This document shows, piece by piece, positions 42,269-49,742 of a stretch of DNA of 49,742 bases. The stretch comes from Halobacteriovorax sp. (GTDB lineage Bacteria > Bdellovibrionota > Bacteriovoracia > Bacteriovoracales > Bacteriovoracaceae), in assembly GCA_002716825.1 (NCBI GenBank), contig PBCC01000016.1:1-49742 (forward strand). Direction: 5' to 3'. The position numbers were made by a program, and so were the translations under genes. Numbering within the stretch: position 1 is the stretch's first letter; each line of letters opens with the position of its first letter. The notes below the pieces were generated by a model, which ran no database searches, was not told the DNA's origin, and saw only the letters and a program-made list of their open reading frames with translations.

Positions 42269-43705
42269 TTATTTGGTCACGACCTCTGAACAAAGAACAG
42301 GGTCGTGATTAAGAGATTTAAACAACTTCATCTTAAAACCGCCCTTAGCATTAATTAACGCCTCAGACATTTTATCGATGGCGGTAACAGATAACACGGC
42401 TTGAATATAAGCTTCGATTAAATCATCCAGTCCAATTCCTAGATTATTAAAATCCTTTCGATCCATCAGCATCAGGCGATGAGTATCCGAATCCCATTGA
42501 TCTTTGCCTTTTTTAATCGAAAGATTAGTTCCTAATAACTCCCACGAAGATTGGCCTGGCTCCAGACTTTCAGTTAACGGAGCTCTGGTTTTTCTGGCAT
42601 AAAGTGCTGCCGGCCTAAAGCCCTGTGGTGTTGAGTAAACCATCATGCGAAGATCAGCGACGTAAATCTCGCCTTTTTTATTGGGAACAGTTCCAATATG
42701 AAAGTATTTTCCCTGATCAGTTTTTGAACTCCATTTGGCATGTCCAATCAGTGATTGAACAATAAATTGATCGTAATCGTGCTCCATCTGCATAAACTCT
42801 TCAAGCTCGACCTCACTGGTAATAGTGAATACGCCCTGGCCTGCATTTGAGTAAGGATTTTTAATCACGGCAAATCCACCAAAGCGCTTCACGCACATAG
42901 GAATCTCAAGCTTGCCAACACCTTCAACTGTTTCAGGAATATGGATATTGAGTCCATCACTTCTAAGTGTTGCATTGAAAATATCGTAGGCTTTGGCCGC
43001 CACTAATTTGTTTCGCCCACCGGCCAGACACACCAACGTCGAGTTATAGACAAAGGTTTTAGTAATAACCGGAATACGATTCCACGGCTTTTGCGTCACG
43101 TAGCGCAGACACGCTCTAATAGGAAGCTGCTCCCCTTCAGGTGTTTTAAAATGCAGTAGCCCATCAATATTTGTGACCAGATTATCTTCACCATCAAAAC
43201 AAGGTACAAGCCAGACATCCTCCCCAGTGAGATCGGCCAAGGTGGCCGCGTAACCAGTCACTTCCATGGGGTTTTTATCGTAGATAACGGCCAAGACACC
43301 TTTAGATAGACGTCTGCCTTTTAACGCCGCCAAAAAACTTTCCTCTATGAGAAAGCGATAGCCTCGGTGCTCATCGCCGTCAGATCTAGGCGGCATTGAT
43401 TTTTGACCAGATGGGCAAGAATTTGTTTCCAGTACAACCATCTGACGATTGCCATGCTCAGTAGTCACGTAAAAAAGGTCGGCCCCTCCCCAATGAAAAA
43501 ACTTGGCGGGAGTATTTAAAAGTACGTTTAAACTCTCGCCGTTTACTCTTGGGTTGAGATAGGCGTAGCGACCCACTAATTGGTTGTGATCGAGGTTAAA
43601 AAAATGGGCCACCATCGGATGGATCTGGGCGTTCAAAGCTTTAGGGTAAAAGTGCTCTTCTGGCTCAAACTGGCCCGGTCGATACACTCTCGCTTGGCGA
43701 GTCAT
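42269..43705 (-). CDS. Large ATP-grasp-like protein, possibly circularly permuted
   Basis: A 478-residue cytosolic protein. VVLETNSCPSGQKSMP (about 89-104) resembles the metal-binding E-x-N end of ATP-grasp enzymes but lies near the N-terminus. AVIKNPYSNAGQGVFTI (about 278-294), QFIVQSLIGHAKW (about 313-325) and VADLRMMV (about 345-352) resemble the ATP-binding and DxR segments. That order suggests a circular permutation. It would ligate a carboxylate to an amine; the substrate is unknown. Fold assignment is by eye and uncertain. Confidence 0.5.
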   Translation of the reverse strand: MTRQARVYRPGQFEPEEHFYPKALNAQIHPMVAHFFNLDHNQLVGRYAYLNPRVNGESLNVLLNTPAKFFHWGGADLFYVTTEHGNRQMVVLETNSCPSGQKSMPPRSDGDEHRGYRFLIEESFLAALKGRRLSKGVLAVIYDKNPMEVTGYAATLADLTGEDVWLVPCFDGEDNLVTNIDGLLHFKTPEGEQLPIRACLRYVTQKPWNRIPVITKTFVYNSTLVCLAGGRNKLVAAKAYDIFNATLRSDGLNIHIPETVEGVGKLEIPMCVKRFGGFAVIKNPYSNAGQGVFTITSEVELEEFMQMEHDYDQFIVQSLIGHAKWSSKTDQGKYFHIGTVPNKKGEIYVADLRMMVYSTPQGFRPAALYARKTRAPLTESLEPGQSSWELLGTNLSIKKGKDQWDSDTHRLMLMDRKDFNNLGIGLDDLIEAYIQAVLSVTAIDKMSEALINAKGGFKMKLFKSLNHDPVLCSEVVTK

Positions 43706-43763
43706 GGTCGGTCCTTCATTAATGTTGAGCTGAAATTATCGTCGTATCGCAGGTGAAATCAAA

Positions 43764-43812
43764 ACAAAAAAAAGAGGCCCGAGGATAACTAGGAGGATAT
43801 CGCACGAGCCCC
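43764..43812 (-). terminator. Long-loop intrinsic terminator
   Basis: On the minus strand GGGGCTCG (plus 43805-43812) pairs with CGGGCCTC (plus 43774-43781) with two G-U wobbles, followed by TTTTTTT. The loop is 23 nt. It would end a minus-strand transcript for which no confident gene is visible. Confidence 0.5.
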
Positions 43813-43914
43813 AGCAGTTAAGCCACCAGTGACCCCGAAAGCAATAGGAGCCACCAGCGAGCCCATCCTAACACCATTTTTAAAATTCTCAACAAGGTGA
43901 ATAATTCTGAGCAT
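43789..43914 (-). CDS. Weak 41-codon ORF, doubtful
   Basis: ATG at 43914 and TAG at 43789-43791 enclose 41 codons with a glycine- and alanine-rich hydrophobic C-terminal half. There is no SD and the stop lies in the terminator loop. It is listed because the terminator implies a transcript. It could equally be a non-coding RNA. Confidence 0.2.
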   Translation of the reverse strand: MLRIIHLVENFKNGVRMGSLVAPIAFGVTGGLTAGARAISS

Positions 43915-44139
43915 TTGACGGCTAGCATCAATAAACAATATTGATGTCGCAAATTGTGCTTGCAGTCAAACGAAGACAGGAATATTCTTGGTCTGCAGAT
44001 AAAATCAACAAGACTGCAAAGGAACATTTCTAGTTAGCGTGTCATGAGTACCTTGGGCGTCAAACAACTATTAACTGTTTCTTCAATCGAGAATTCTCTT
44101 ATCAATTTTCAAACCATAAAGCTTGCCTACGCGAGCTCA

Positions 44140-44157
44140 TTAATCTCAGGAGATTAA
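44140..44157 (+). promoter_or_regulatory. Perfect 18-bp palindrome containing an SD
   Basis: TTAATCTCAGGAGATTAA is a perfect 8-bp inverted repeat around AG. It contains the SD (CAGGAGA) of the gene starting at 44159, one nt after it. As RNA it would fold with CAGG in a 4-nt loop; as DNA it is a plausible operator. Either way it is directly linked to initiation of this gene. Confidence 0.5.
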
Positions 44158-44158
44158 G

Positions 44159-44347
44159 ATGAACTTTTTGAAACTACTTCTAGCACTCGCTCTTATCGCT
44201 CAAGTTAATTTTGCAACAGCTCAAGATGATATGTCTGAAGAGAGTTGGGGCGAAGAGACAACAATGCCTGTTGCGACTCCTATCGTAAATGAAGATGCCG
44301 CTGGCGAAGAAGAAATGCCAGTTTATGATGAAGGTTCTGACTACTAA
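44159..44347 (+). CDS. Small acidic secreted protein
   Basis: A 62-residue protein with a signal peptide (about 1-21, ATA-Q). The mature 40 residues are very acidic with no Lys/Arg or Cys. SD and ATG are ideal but lie inside a palindrome. Unknown family; possibly a periplasmic buffer or binding peptide. Confidence 0.7.
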   Translation: MNFLKLLLALALIAQVNFATAQDDMSEESWGEETTMPVATPIVNEDAAGEEEMPVYDEGSDY

Positions 44348-44376
44348 TATCTTCGTCTTAGTACTATACTCATCCT

Positions 44377-45162
44377 GTGGAAAAACAAATCTGGGATGAG
44401 TATCAAATTGATCTTCAGTCATCGGGCCATTGGAAAATTGGCCCTTTGCATTTATGGGTCACAAGGTTCAAAAATGAATGGCGCATCAGCAGCCTAAGCA
44501 ATCATGATCCCGATGATCGAACCATTGAGATTGAAGTCCCCTTTAAACTGCCACTATCAGAAGATTTAGAGACTAATCGCTTTGGTGGAAAAGAAACAAC
44601 GCCGTCAATAAGATTCACACCAGTGCTCGCCGATCGACCTGTTGTGATCAGACCAGAAATGCCATTTTATCTTCCCTCTACAGAAGAAGTGACGATCTAT
44701 GTTTCAACTCCACTATGGCTCAATATTACTGTCGAACCACACTCGCGAAAGCTTTTACAAGTCCCTATTCTGAGACTCTCGGACTCATGGTTTGGTCCAG
44801 ATCCGACGGAGGGCGAATTATGTTACGCCGCCAGAACAAAGGCCAAGCTGCGTTTTGAAGACTTGACTCTGATTCAATACAGAGCGCTTACTAAGATTGT
44901 TCTAAAAAACTCTTCTTCTAAGCAGCTCTTTCTTGAGCGCATAAAAGTGCCAGTCAATAACCTTTCACTTTACAGCTCTAAAGAAGCAGGACTTTTAACA
45001 GAGACTATTACAATCATCAAAGAAGATGACCAAACCGAGATGAAGATGCGTCTGGAAAAACCGGTCGAGTCCGAATTTGGAAAGCCTTCTAAAATTGCCA
45101 TGCCAAGAGAACCACTACAAAAAAATATCTTTCTCAAGGCCATTAATACACTCATCGGGTAG
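44377..45162 (+). CDS. DUF432 protein upstream of MscS
   Basis: A 261-residue soluble protein with a GTG start and no clear SD. The central segments IRPEMPFYLPSTEEVTIYVSTPLWL near 93-117 and LSDSWFGPDPTEGELCYAARTKA near 134-156 match DUF432. That family is often encoded next to MscS channels, as here. It may be a channel accessory. The function is not established. Confidence 0.78.
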   Translation: MEKQIWDEYQIDLQSSGHWKIGPLHLWVTRFKNEWRISSLSNHDPDDRTIEIEVPFKLPLSEDLETNRFGGKETTPSIRFTPVLADRPVVIRPEMPFYLPSTEEVTIYVSTPLWLNITVEPHSRKLLQVPILRLSDSWFGPDPTEGELCYAARTKAKLRFEDLTLIQYRALTKIVLKNSSSKQLFLERIKVPVNNLSLYSSKEAGLLTETITIIKEDDQTEMKMRLEKPVESEFGKPSKIAMPREPLQKNIFLKAINTLIG

Positions 45163-45167
45163 CAATC

Positions 45168-45950
45168 ATGAACAAACTCATGTCGCCGGAAAATTTCAAG
45201 ATTTGGTTAGAGGCTGCCTTTCTAGCTTTAATTGGATTTACGGCCGTCCGAATCGCGGTCAGAGCTTCTTGTATGGCCCTCGCGAAGGGACTGGACGAAA
45301 ATAAATTACTCATCTTCAGTAAGCTCACGACTTATGTTCTGAACACTCTTATTCTACTTTTGGCCTTAGATTTTGCCGGAGTAGAGCTTAAGCTTCTTCT
45401 AGGAGCAGCAGGGGTTTTCACTGTTGCCATCGGTTTTGCCTCTCAGACATCTGCCTCAAACTTAATCAGTGGTTTATTTCTTATTGCCGAGAAGCCCTTT
45501 AAAAAAGGCGATGTAATTACTGTTGGAGAGAGAACAGGAGTTGTCCTAGCAATTAACCTCTTTTCAACCAGACTTAGAACTCTCGATAACTTGCTCGTTC
45601 GCGTTCCCAACGAGACGTTGATGAAAAGTGAGATTACTAACGTCACCCACTTTCCGATTAGGCGGGCCGATCTTCAGATCCCACTCTCCTTTGATGCTGA
45701 CTTGGCCAGAGTCGAAAAGGTTTTACTTGAGCTGGCTGAGTCCTCTGGACAATGCCTTGATGAGCCAAAACCTATTTTTATAGTTCAAGGAATTAGAGAA
45801 TCAAGATTAGATGCTCAGTTTTCCTTTTGGATTCATAGAGATAATTTTCTTAAAACGAAAAATGCTTTTTATGGGCGAATGATAACAGCGTTCAAAGAAA
45901 GTAATATCGAAATATCCCTGCCGAAGATGGTTCATATCAACAGGGATTAA
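45168..45950 (+). CDS. MscS-family mechanosensitive channel 2
   Basis: A 260-residue channel. Helices lie about 15-105, TM3 is LLGAAGVFTVAIGFASQTSAS, and the beta domain starts at KPFKKGDVI near 105-113. It follows the DUF432 gene by 5 nt and is probably translated with it. Shorter and distinct from the MscS at 35443. Confidence 0.92.
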   Translation: MNKLMSPENFKIWLEAAFLALIGFTAVRIAVRASCMALAKGLDENKLLIFSKLTTYVLNTLILLLALDFAGVELKLLLGAAGVFTVAIGFASQTSASNLISGLFLIAEKPFKKGDVITVGERTGVVLAINLFSTRLRTLDNLLVRVPNETLMKSEITNVTHFPIRRADLQIPLSFDADLARVEKVLLELAESSGQCLDEPKPIFIVQGIRESRLDAQFSFWIHRDNFLKTKNAFYGRMITAFKESNIEISLPKMVHINRD

Positions 45951-45963
45951 CAAACCTTCTTGA

Positions 45964-46644
45964 TTATTGAGATAGCATCGTCACGCTAGATCTAATTTTA
46001 CTGCGTTTTGGAGTCGTACGAGGCTTAATCGCTGCCTTGAGCTTATACACTCTATCTTCAGAACTATAGTCGATGATCAGACCAAAATTTTCGATTCTGC
46101 GTCTTAGGTGCAGGATATGAACGTTAAAGCCTGAGGCACGCGATTCTTTTGCTCCTGGGCTTTTCCAAATCTGAGCAGAAATTTCAGGTTTCGTTAAACC
46201 ACGCTCGCCCGCTTCAAATAGTGCTTTTAGAATCACAAGTTGCTTCTTAGTAAGATCTTCGGCAATCTCACTCGGAACACCCATCATGGTTCCACCAGTA
46301 GAATAACGTCCTAGGCTAACTAAGCGAGCAAAACGAATTCTAAGTTCATCGCTGTCAAAGTCTTCACTAACAAAATCAACCAAGACTGGCGAAGGGTCCT
46401 TAGCGATCTCTTTTAAAGTTTCTTTATTGGCCCAGACAAAACACCAGATATTTTTAGCTTCACAGATATTACAAAGCTCTTCCAAGTCGGATGCGTTTTC
46501 CATACGAGTAAAAACAATAGAAGTCTCCGGATTTAAACTTTCAACCTCTGGTGGCCAAGCTTCAACCTGTTGAACGCTACCAAATTGGGCAAGAACATCA
46601 AGAGATGAATGGTTACTGGGGATATTAAATGCATAAATTCTCAC
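45964..46644 (-). CDS. Orphan winged-helix transcription regulator
   Basis: A 226-residue protein. I placed the start at the GTG at 46644, five nt after AAGGAG; a GTG two codons upstream overlaps that SD. The N-terminal ~110 residues look like a degenerate receiver-type domain without an obvious phosphoacceptor pocket. The C-terminal ~95 residues form an OmpR-like winged helix (LTKKQLVILKALFEAG, RASGFNVHILHLRRRIE). No sensor kinase is adjacent. Confidence 0.72.
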   Translation of the reverse strand: MRIYAFNIPSNHSSLDVLAQFGSVQQVEAWPPEVESLNPETSIVFTRMENASDLEELCNICEAKNIWCFVWANKETLKEIAKDPSPVLVDFVSEDFDSDELRIRFARLVSLGRYSTGGTMMGVPSEIAEDLTKKQLVILKALFEAGERGLTKPEISAQIWKSPGAKESRASGFNVHILHLRRRIENFGLIIDYSSEDRVYKLKAAIKPRTTPKRSKIRSSVTMLSQ

Positions 46645-46839
46645 GAGCACTCCTTCGTGCGGTTAAATCGTAGGAACATTATTCGCGCCAATGTCCTGCC
46701 TCGTGAAGGGAGGAGTATTTTTTCAAATAGAGCAAAGCTAGACAGCAAACCTTGTTTTCCTCTTAAATATTGGGTACTTAAGCGACTAATTCTTACATGA
46801 GTGCTTGTAAAACTGAGCATTTCCGAGTAAATATATTTT

Positions 46840-47877
46840 ATGTTTGATGTGGAAAAAATTAACTCTAGTACCCTCACACAGCTAGGTAGCATCATTGGTT
46901 TGCAAAAAAGCCAAGTCGCTAATCTCAGGGCTGGAAAGCGCGAAGTTTCCGCCATGGAAGTCATTCTCCTCAACGAACATGAAGATAATTTAATATTGCG
47001 CTTTTTTAATTGGCAGGCTGACGAAATTCTATTTTGGAACAACTTGGAAAGCCTTCAAAGTATGATCTCAAAGCCTGATGCCCAAATGGCAGAGCTGTTC
47101 TCACTTGATCAACGTACCTATCGCTTTAACAGAGCAAAGGCCAAGTCTCTACCTTGGCGTGCCTGTGAGTACTTTCACCAGCGCTATAAGATACATCCTG
47201 TCATGTGGTTTACACACGACATTGATATCGACTGCTTAGCTAAGAACATGAACTCTCCTTTTAAGAGCAATGCCTATCTTCCAGCTTCATTTGAAGGTGG
47301 AGGCAGTAGGATGCGTACTTTTGCCAATACTGTGCTGTATGCAAGAAAGACTTGGGGTAATGAAGTGGCCAATGCGCTCCTGGCTTCCATGCAAATAACT
47401 CAAGACTCGCTCTCATTTCCTGAAAAAAGTATTTCTATTTGCGTTTTTGCCTCTCTTCACCAAAAGCTTAGACAATTCGGCGCCCAGGATCAGCACTTTA
47501 TTGAGATGGGATCAAACAATGTGATGAATGAGATTAACCGCAGACTATTTGCACAGCATATTCCTAAAAACTGTAAGACGATGTCACAGGTTCTATCCTA
47601 CTTTGCAGACCATCTTGTCGCCAAAATTGACACCAACAAGATATACAAAGTGATAGAATCCAATGAAACATTTTTAAATGTTCTTGTTACACCCACACAG
47701 TCATTTAAAGAATCTTTTAATGAATTAGGACCTTACTCTGAGTATGAGATAGCCCTTTTTACAAAGGGACATATGATTATTACACCGACGTATTTCGGGT
47801 TTAAGCCATTTTTAAAAGTAGAGCTCGAATATAATGATGAAACAGGTGCGGCTAACTACAAAGCATTCTATAGCTGA
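46840..47877 (+). CDS. HTH-containing protein, unknown function
   Basis: A 345-residue protein. Residues about 10-45 (TLTQLGSIIGLQKSQVANLRAGKREVSAMEVILL) look like an XRE-type helix-turn-helix. The remaining 300 residues are not recognised; they include a DIDIDCL segment and no membrane helices. It is divergent from the winged-helix regulator and convergent, by 10 nt overlap, with the hydrolase gene. Confidence 0.6.
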   Translation: MFDVEKINSSTLTQLGSIIGLQKSQVANLRAGKREVSAMEVILLNEHEDNLILRFFNWQADEILFWNNLESLQSMISKPDAQMAELFSLDQRTYRFNRAKAKSLPWRACEYFHQRYKIHPVMWFTHDIDIDCLAKNMNSPFKSNAYLPASFEGGGSRMRTFANTVLYARKTWGNEVANALLASMQITQDSLSFPEKSISICVFASLHQKLRQFGAQDQHFIEMGSNNVMNEINRRLFAQHIPKNCKTMSQVLSYFADHLVAKIDTNKIYKVIESNETFLNVLVTPTQSFKESFNELGPYSEYEIALFTKGHMIITPTYFGFKPFLKVELEYNDETGAANYKAFYS

Positions 47878-48575
47878 GCTGAGTCCTGGTTAACTTGATC
47901 ACTTGATCCCATGCTATTGACAAGGTTTAAGAACCAATTTTTGTCATAAAGCCATGGCGTGTGATCTAGGTAGTCATTACGAAGAATATTGAGATTAGAA
48001 TTAAGTAGAAATTGAGCATTATAGCATTTCTCATTTAATGATAAGATTAGTGTGGCCCTCTCACCTAAAGACTCTAGTTTAGTGCGCTCACTCCAGTCGT
48101 AATTTCCAATACCACTTGTAAAAAGTGTGACATTGAAAGCTGGGTCCTGCTTTTTTGCTGCGGCAAAAAGTTTCGATGTGACTCTTTCACTTGGCGAGTG
48201 CATGGCCCCAATAAAACTGACAATATCGGAATCACTTCGCTGTGGATTTTGAAAAGCAGTAAATTCTGCGACGGGGGTCATGACAGGTCCAATTTCTTCT
48301 AGTCCTTCAATTGGTGCCATCCCACAAAGATAGATTTTAATGTCCGGTCTAATGAGCGCAACATTCAAGGCAATATGAGCACCCAGTGAGTGCCCGAGCA
48401 CTAGCGCATTGGCAGGAATCTTTTTTGCATAAAATTTTACAATTTCTTCAATCGAGTACTTAGAGACATCGTCCCTACTTTGCCCATGGCCCGGCATATC
48501 GTCGCTCAGAAAGCCCTCTGGGGCACAAGTTGAGTCCTGACCATTACCGTGAATAAAATACTGAATTCGCTTCAT
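47868..48575 (-). CDS. Alpha/beta hydrolase
   Basis: A 235-residue hydrolase. The oxyanion-side HGNGQDS is near residues 9-15, the nucleophile elbow GHSLGAH near 61-67, and a late His in YLDHTPWL is a candidate catalytic base. AGGAG precedes the ATG. Substrate unknown: esterase, thioesterase or lactonase are all possible. It lies 71 nt downstream of the methyltransferase gene, same strand. Confidence 0.82.
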   Translation of the reverse strand: MKRIQYFIHGNGQDSTCAPEGFLSDDMPGHGQSRDDVSKYSIEEIVKFYAKKIPANALVLGHSLGAHIALNVALIRPDIKIYLCGMAPIEGLEEIGPVMTPVAEFTAFQNPQRSDSDIVSFIGAMHSPSERVTSKLFAAAKKQDPAFNVTLFTSGIGNYDWSERTKLESLGERATLILSLNEKCYNAQFLLNSNLNILRNDYLDHTPWLYDKNWFLNLVNSMGSSDQVNQDSAQL

Positions 48576-48646
48576 ATTCTCTCCTAAACAAACCTTTTAG
48601 CACCAACTGATATGAAGATAAAGGCTTCCAAGGAGGTATGAAACAA

Positions 48647-49432
48647 TTACTTAAAACTCCCCTGACATATAAATTTATTATAGAAAAGCTCCGTTGTTGG
48701 CTCTTCGAGTGCAGCTAAATAGTGCTCTACAAACTTGATAGAGTTCTTTCCTAGCAAGTCTTTCAAAAGGTCAGAAAGAGCAAAGAACCTTTCTTGGTAT
48801 TGGTCCTTTTCGTGTGTCAATTCTTCACCTGTAAAATGCATCGGGATAATGCGACTTTCAAGTTTATTGAGCTTAGAGTGATACATGTACATTCTAAGCT
48901 TTCTTCCAACAAACATATCAAGTTCTAATTTGGATTTTAGCTGATTCAGAGTTGTATTGAGCCATTGATCCTCTGTATGTATATTGAACAAGATTCCATC
49001 GCTATCGATAATGACAAGCTTACCATTTGCCTTAAGAGACCTCGCCAGTGTATCGATCGCGACTTGTGGATTAGGAAGATGGTGCATGACAAACCGAGAG
49101 AGAATTAAGTCATATGAATTTTCATCTAATGTGTGACTCATTAAATCAAAATGCTTAAAGATAGGCTGAGCGTTCTTGAATTCGCTATGACAGATTTTCT
49201 TTGCTTGAGCAAGCCTGGTTTCAGAGTAATCAATCGCTGTCATCGACTTGGGATTAGTTTTTTTTAACACATATCTTGTAAGAACTCCGGTACCGCAACC
49301 TGCATCAAGAATATCCATATTGTCCGTAATTTCTATACCTGCCAGTTCCTCGTTCACATCATAGTTTTTCATCAAGTTTTGCTTTTCGAGGCGATTAACT
49401 TCATTTTCATGTTCTAAGATATAAGCATGCAT
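48647..49432 (-). CDS. Class I SAM-dependent methyltransferase
   Basis: A 261-residue enzyme. Motif I is ILDAGCGTGVL near 41-51, motif II TAIDYSE near 65-71, and the post-motif VMHHLPNPQVAID near 120-132 fits small-molecule methyltransferases. I chose the ATG at 49432 with GGAG upstream; a GTG nine codons earlier is possible. It is divergent from an ArgG-like gene and may belong to the same locus. Confidence 0.83.
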   Translation of the reverse strand: MHAYILEHENEVNRLEKQNLMKNYDVNEELAGIEITDNMDILDAGCGTGVLTRYVLKKTNPKSMTAIDYSETRLAQAKKICHSEFKNAQPIFKHFDLMSHTLDENSYDLILSRFVMHHLPNPQVAIDTLARSLKANGKLVIIDSDGILFNIHTEDQWLNTTLNQLKSKLELDMFVGRKLRMYMYHSKLNKLESRIIPMHFTGEELTHEKDQYQERFFALSDLLKDLLGKNSIKFVEHYLAALEEPTTELFYNKFICQGSFK

Positions 49433-49552
49433 TAAGCGGTTCTCCGTTAAGTTCCCCACTTTATCGGTGTTAACGCAAAAATTTACAGTTAAAAAAATGC
49501 AACTATAATTTCAAGAACACTCTCCGAAAAGTTCACTTAAGGAGATTAAAGT

Positions 49553-49742
49553 ATGATTACTTCTTTTGACGATATTCGCGAACAACAGACAAGTATTGCA
49601 TGCCTAGACTCGGGCGGATTGGACAGTGCTTATATGATTTGTCGTTTGATCGAGATGGGAAAATCACCTGTCCACGTGCTCACGCTCGATTTAGGTCAAG
49701 AAGACTGTAAGCTGATTCACTTTCCAAAAAGGATTGAAGACA
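49553..49742 (+). CDS. Argininosuccinate-synthase-like PP-loop enzyme (truncated by window end)
   Basis: The first 63 codons of a gene that runs off the window. AAGGAG precedes the ATG. The PP-loop DSGGLDSAY is near residues 19-27, and LTLDLGQED near 44-52 resembles the ADLGQ segment of ArgG. N-type ATP pyrophosphatases adenylate a carbonyl or carboxyl and let an amine attack. It could be ArgG itself or a biosynthetic-cluster relative; the missing remainder decides. Confidence 0.6.
   Translation, partial: MITSFDDIREQQTSIACLDSGGLDSAYMICRLIEMGKSPVHVLTLDLGQEDCKLIHFPKRIED

Larger units (their letters stand above)
43706..44158. other. Intergenic region with a minus-strand terminator
   Basis: A 453-nt gap between the minus-strand ATP-grasp-like gene and the small acidic secreted protein. 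It holds a minus-strand terminator (43764-43812), a weak 41-codon minus-strand ORF (43789-43914), an 8-bp perfect hairpin CATCAATA / TATTGATG, and an SD palindrome at 44140-44157. I saw no tRNA. A minus-strand small RNA is possible. Confidence 0.5.

Noticed and set aside
43818-44027. 69-codon minus-strand ORF in the 453-nt gap
   Set aside because: No SD, Cys/Leu-rich random-looking translation, and it overlaps a hairpin; a small RNA is at least as likely.
1-49742. CRISPR arrays, tRNA or rRNA genes
   Set aside because: No regularly spaced repeats, no cas genes, and no cloverleaf with a GTTCGA-type T-loop were seen in the short intergenic gaps.

Overview
The window reads as a contiguous, gene-dense chromosomal segment of a Gram-negative bacterium. 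It encodes a TonB-dependent outer-membrane receptor, periplasmic c-type cytochromes, lipoproteins and many secreted proteins. GC content looks moderate, and genes often start with GTG or TTG behind good Shine-Dalgarno (SD) sequences. The mix of secreted metalloproteases, secreted orphans, a eukaryotic-like kinase/phosphatase pair and acetyl-polyamine chemistry resembles Bdellovibrionota (Bdellovibrio/Bacteriovorax-like bacteria). That placement is an inference from style, not from a marker gene. I saw no tRNA, rRNA, CRISPR array, transposase, integrase or phage gene.

Layout. 0.2-7.2 kb: apt, a small secreted protein, a three-gene periplasmic operon (diheme cytochrome, thioredoxin-fold protein without CXXC, propeller/heme/EF-hand protein), menB, a SAM-fold protein and a DUF1232 protein. 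7.2-11.9 kb (minus): a cobalamin uptake operon (receptor, TonB, binding protein, ATPase, permease) behind a compact cobalamin riboswitch. 11.9-19.9 kb: a YkgJ cysteine-cluster protein, an RluA-type pseudouridine synthase, a quinone reductase, a secreted protein, RlmC, an ABC-2 exporter (ATPase plus two permeases), and a fused DTW/2H-phosphoesterase RNA-processing protein. 20.0-22.2 kb: OxyR followed by a diheme cytochrome c peroxidase.

22.2-30.6 kb is the most unusual part. Two stand-alone PqqD-like proteins bracket an NhaR-like LysR regulator, an M20 peptidase-GNAT fusion, a polar amino-acid ABC importer, an acetylpolyamine amidohydrolase-type deacetylase, a pentapeptide-repeat protein and an AblB-type beta-lysine N-acetyltransferase. 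Four copies of a 15-bp inverted repeat (TTAGG-N5-CCTAA, each with one arm mismatch) lie upstream of four transcription units here. I noticed none elsewhere by eye. I propose a LysR-controlled module for import and for acetylation/deacetylation of lysine- or polyamine-like compounds, perhaps linked to osmolytes.

30.6-39.3 kb: ribosomal protein L25, Dps (with an OxyR-like box upstream), a secreted zinc protease, a metallopeptidase/ATP-grasp pair, MscS, a glutathione peroxidase, DUF501, a lipoprotein with a caspase-like His/Cys pattern, and an unlisted 57-residue small protein. 39.4-46.0 kb: pirin, a kinase/PP2C pair, DUF3617, a possibly circularly permuted ATP-grasp protein, a small acidic secreted protein, and DUF432 with a second MscS. 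46.0-49.7 kb: an orphan winged-helix regulator, an HTH protein, then an alpha/beta hydrolase, a methyltransferase and a truncated argininosuccinate-synthase-like gene that may be the edge of a small biosynthetic locus.

Oxidative-stress genes (oxyR, cytochrome c peroxidase, dps, glutathione peroxidase) recur across the window. Several genes have leader inverted repeats that overlap their SD, so translational control may be common in this genome. All assignments were made by reading; no database search was run.
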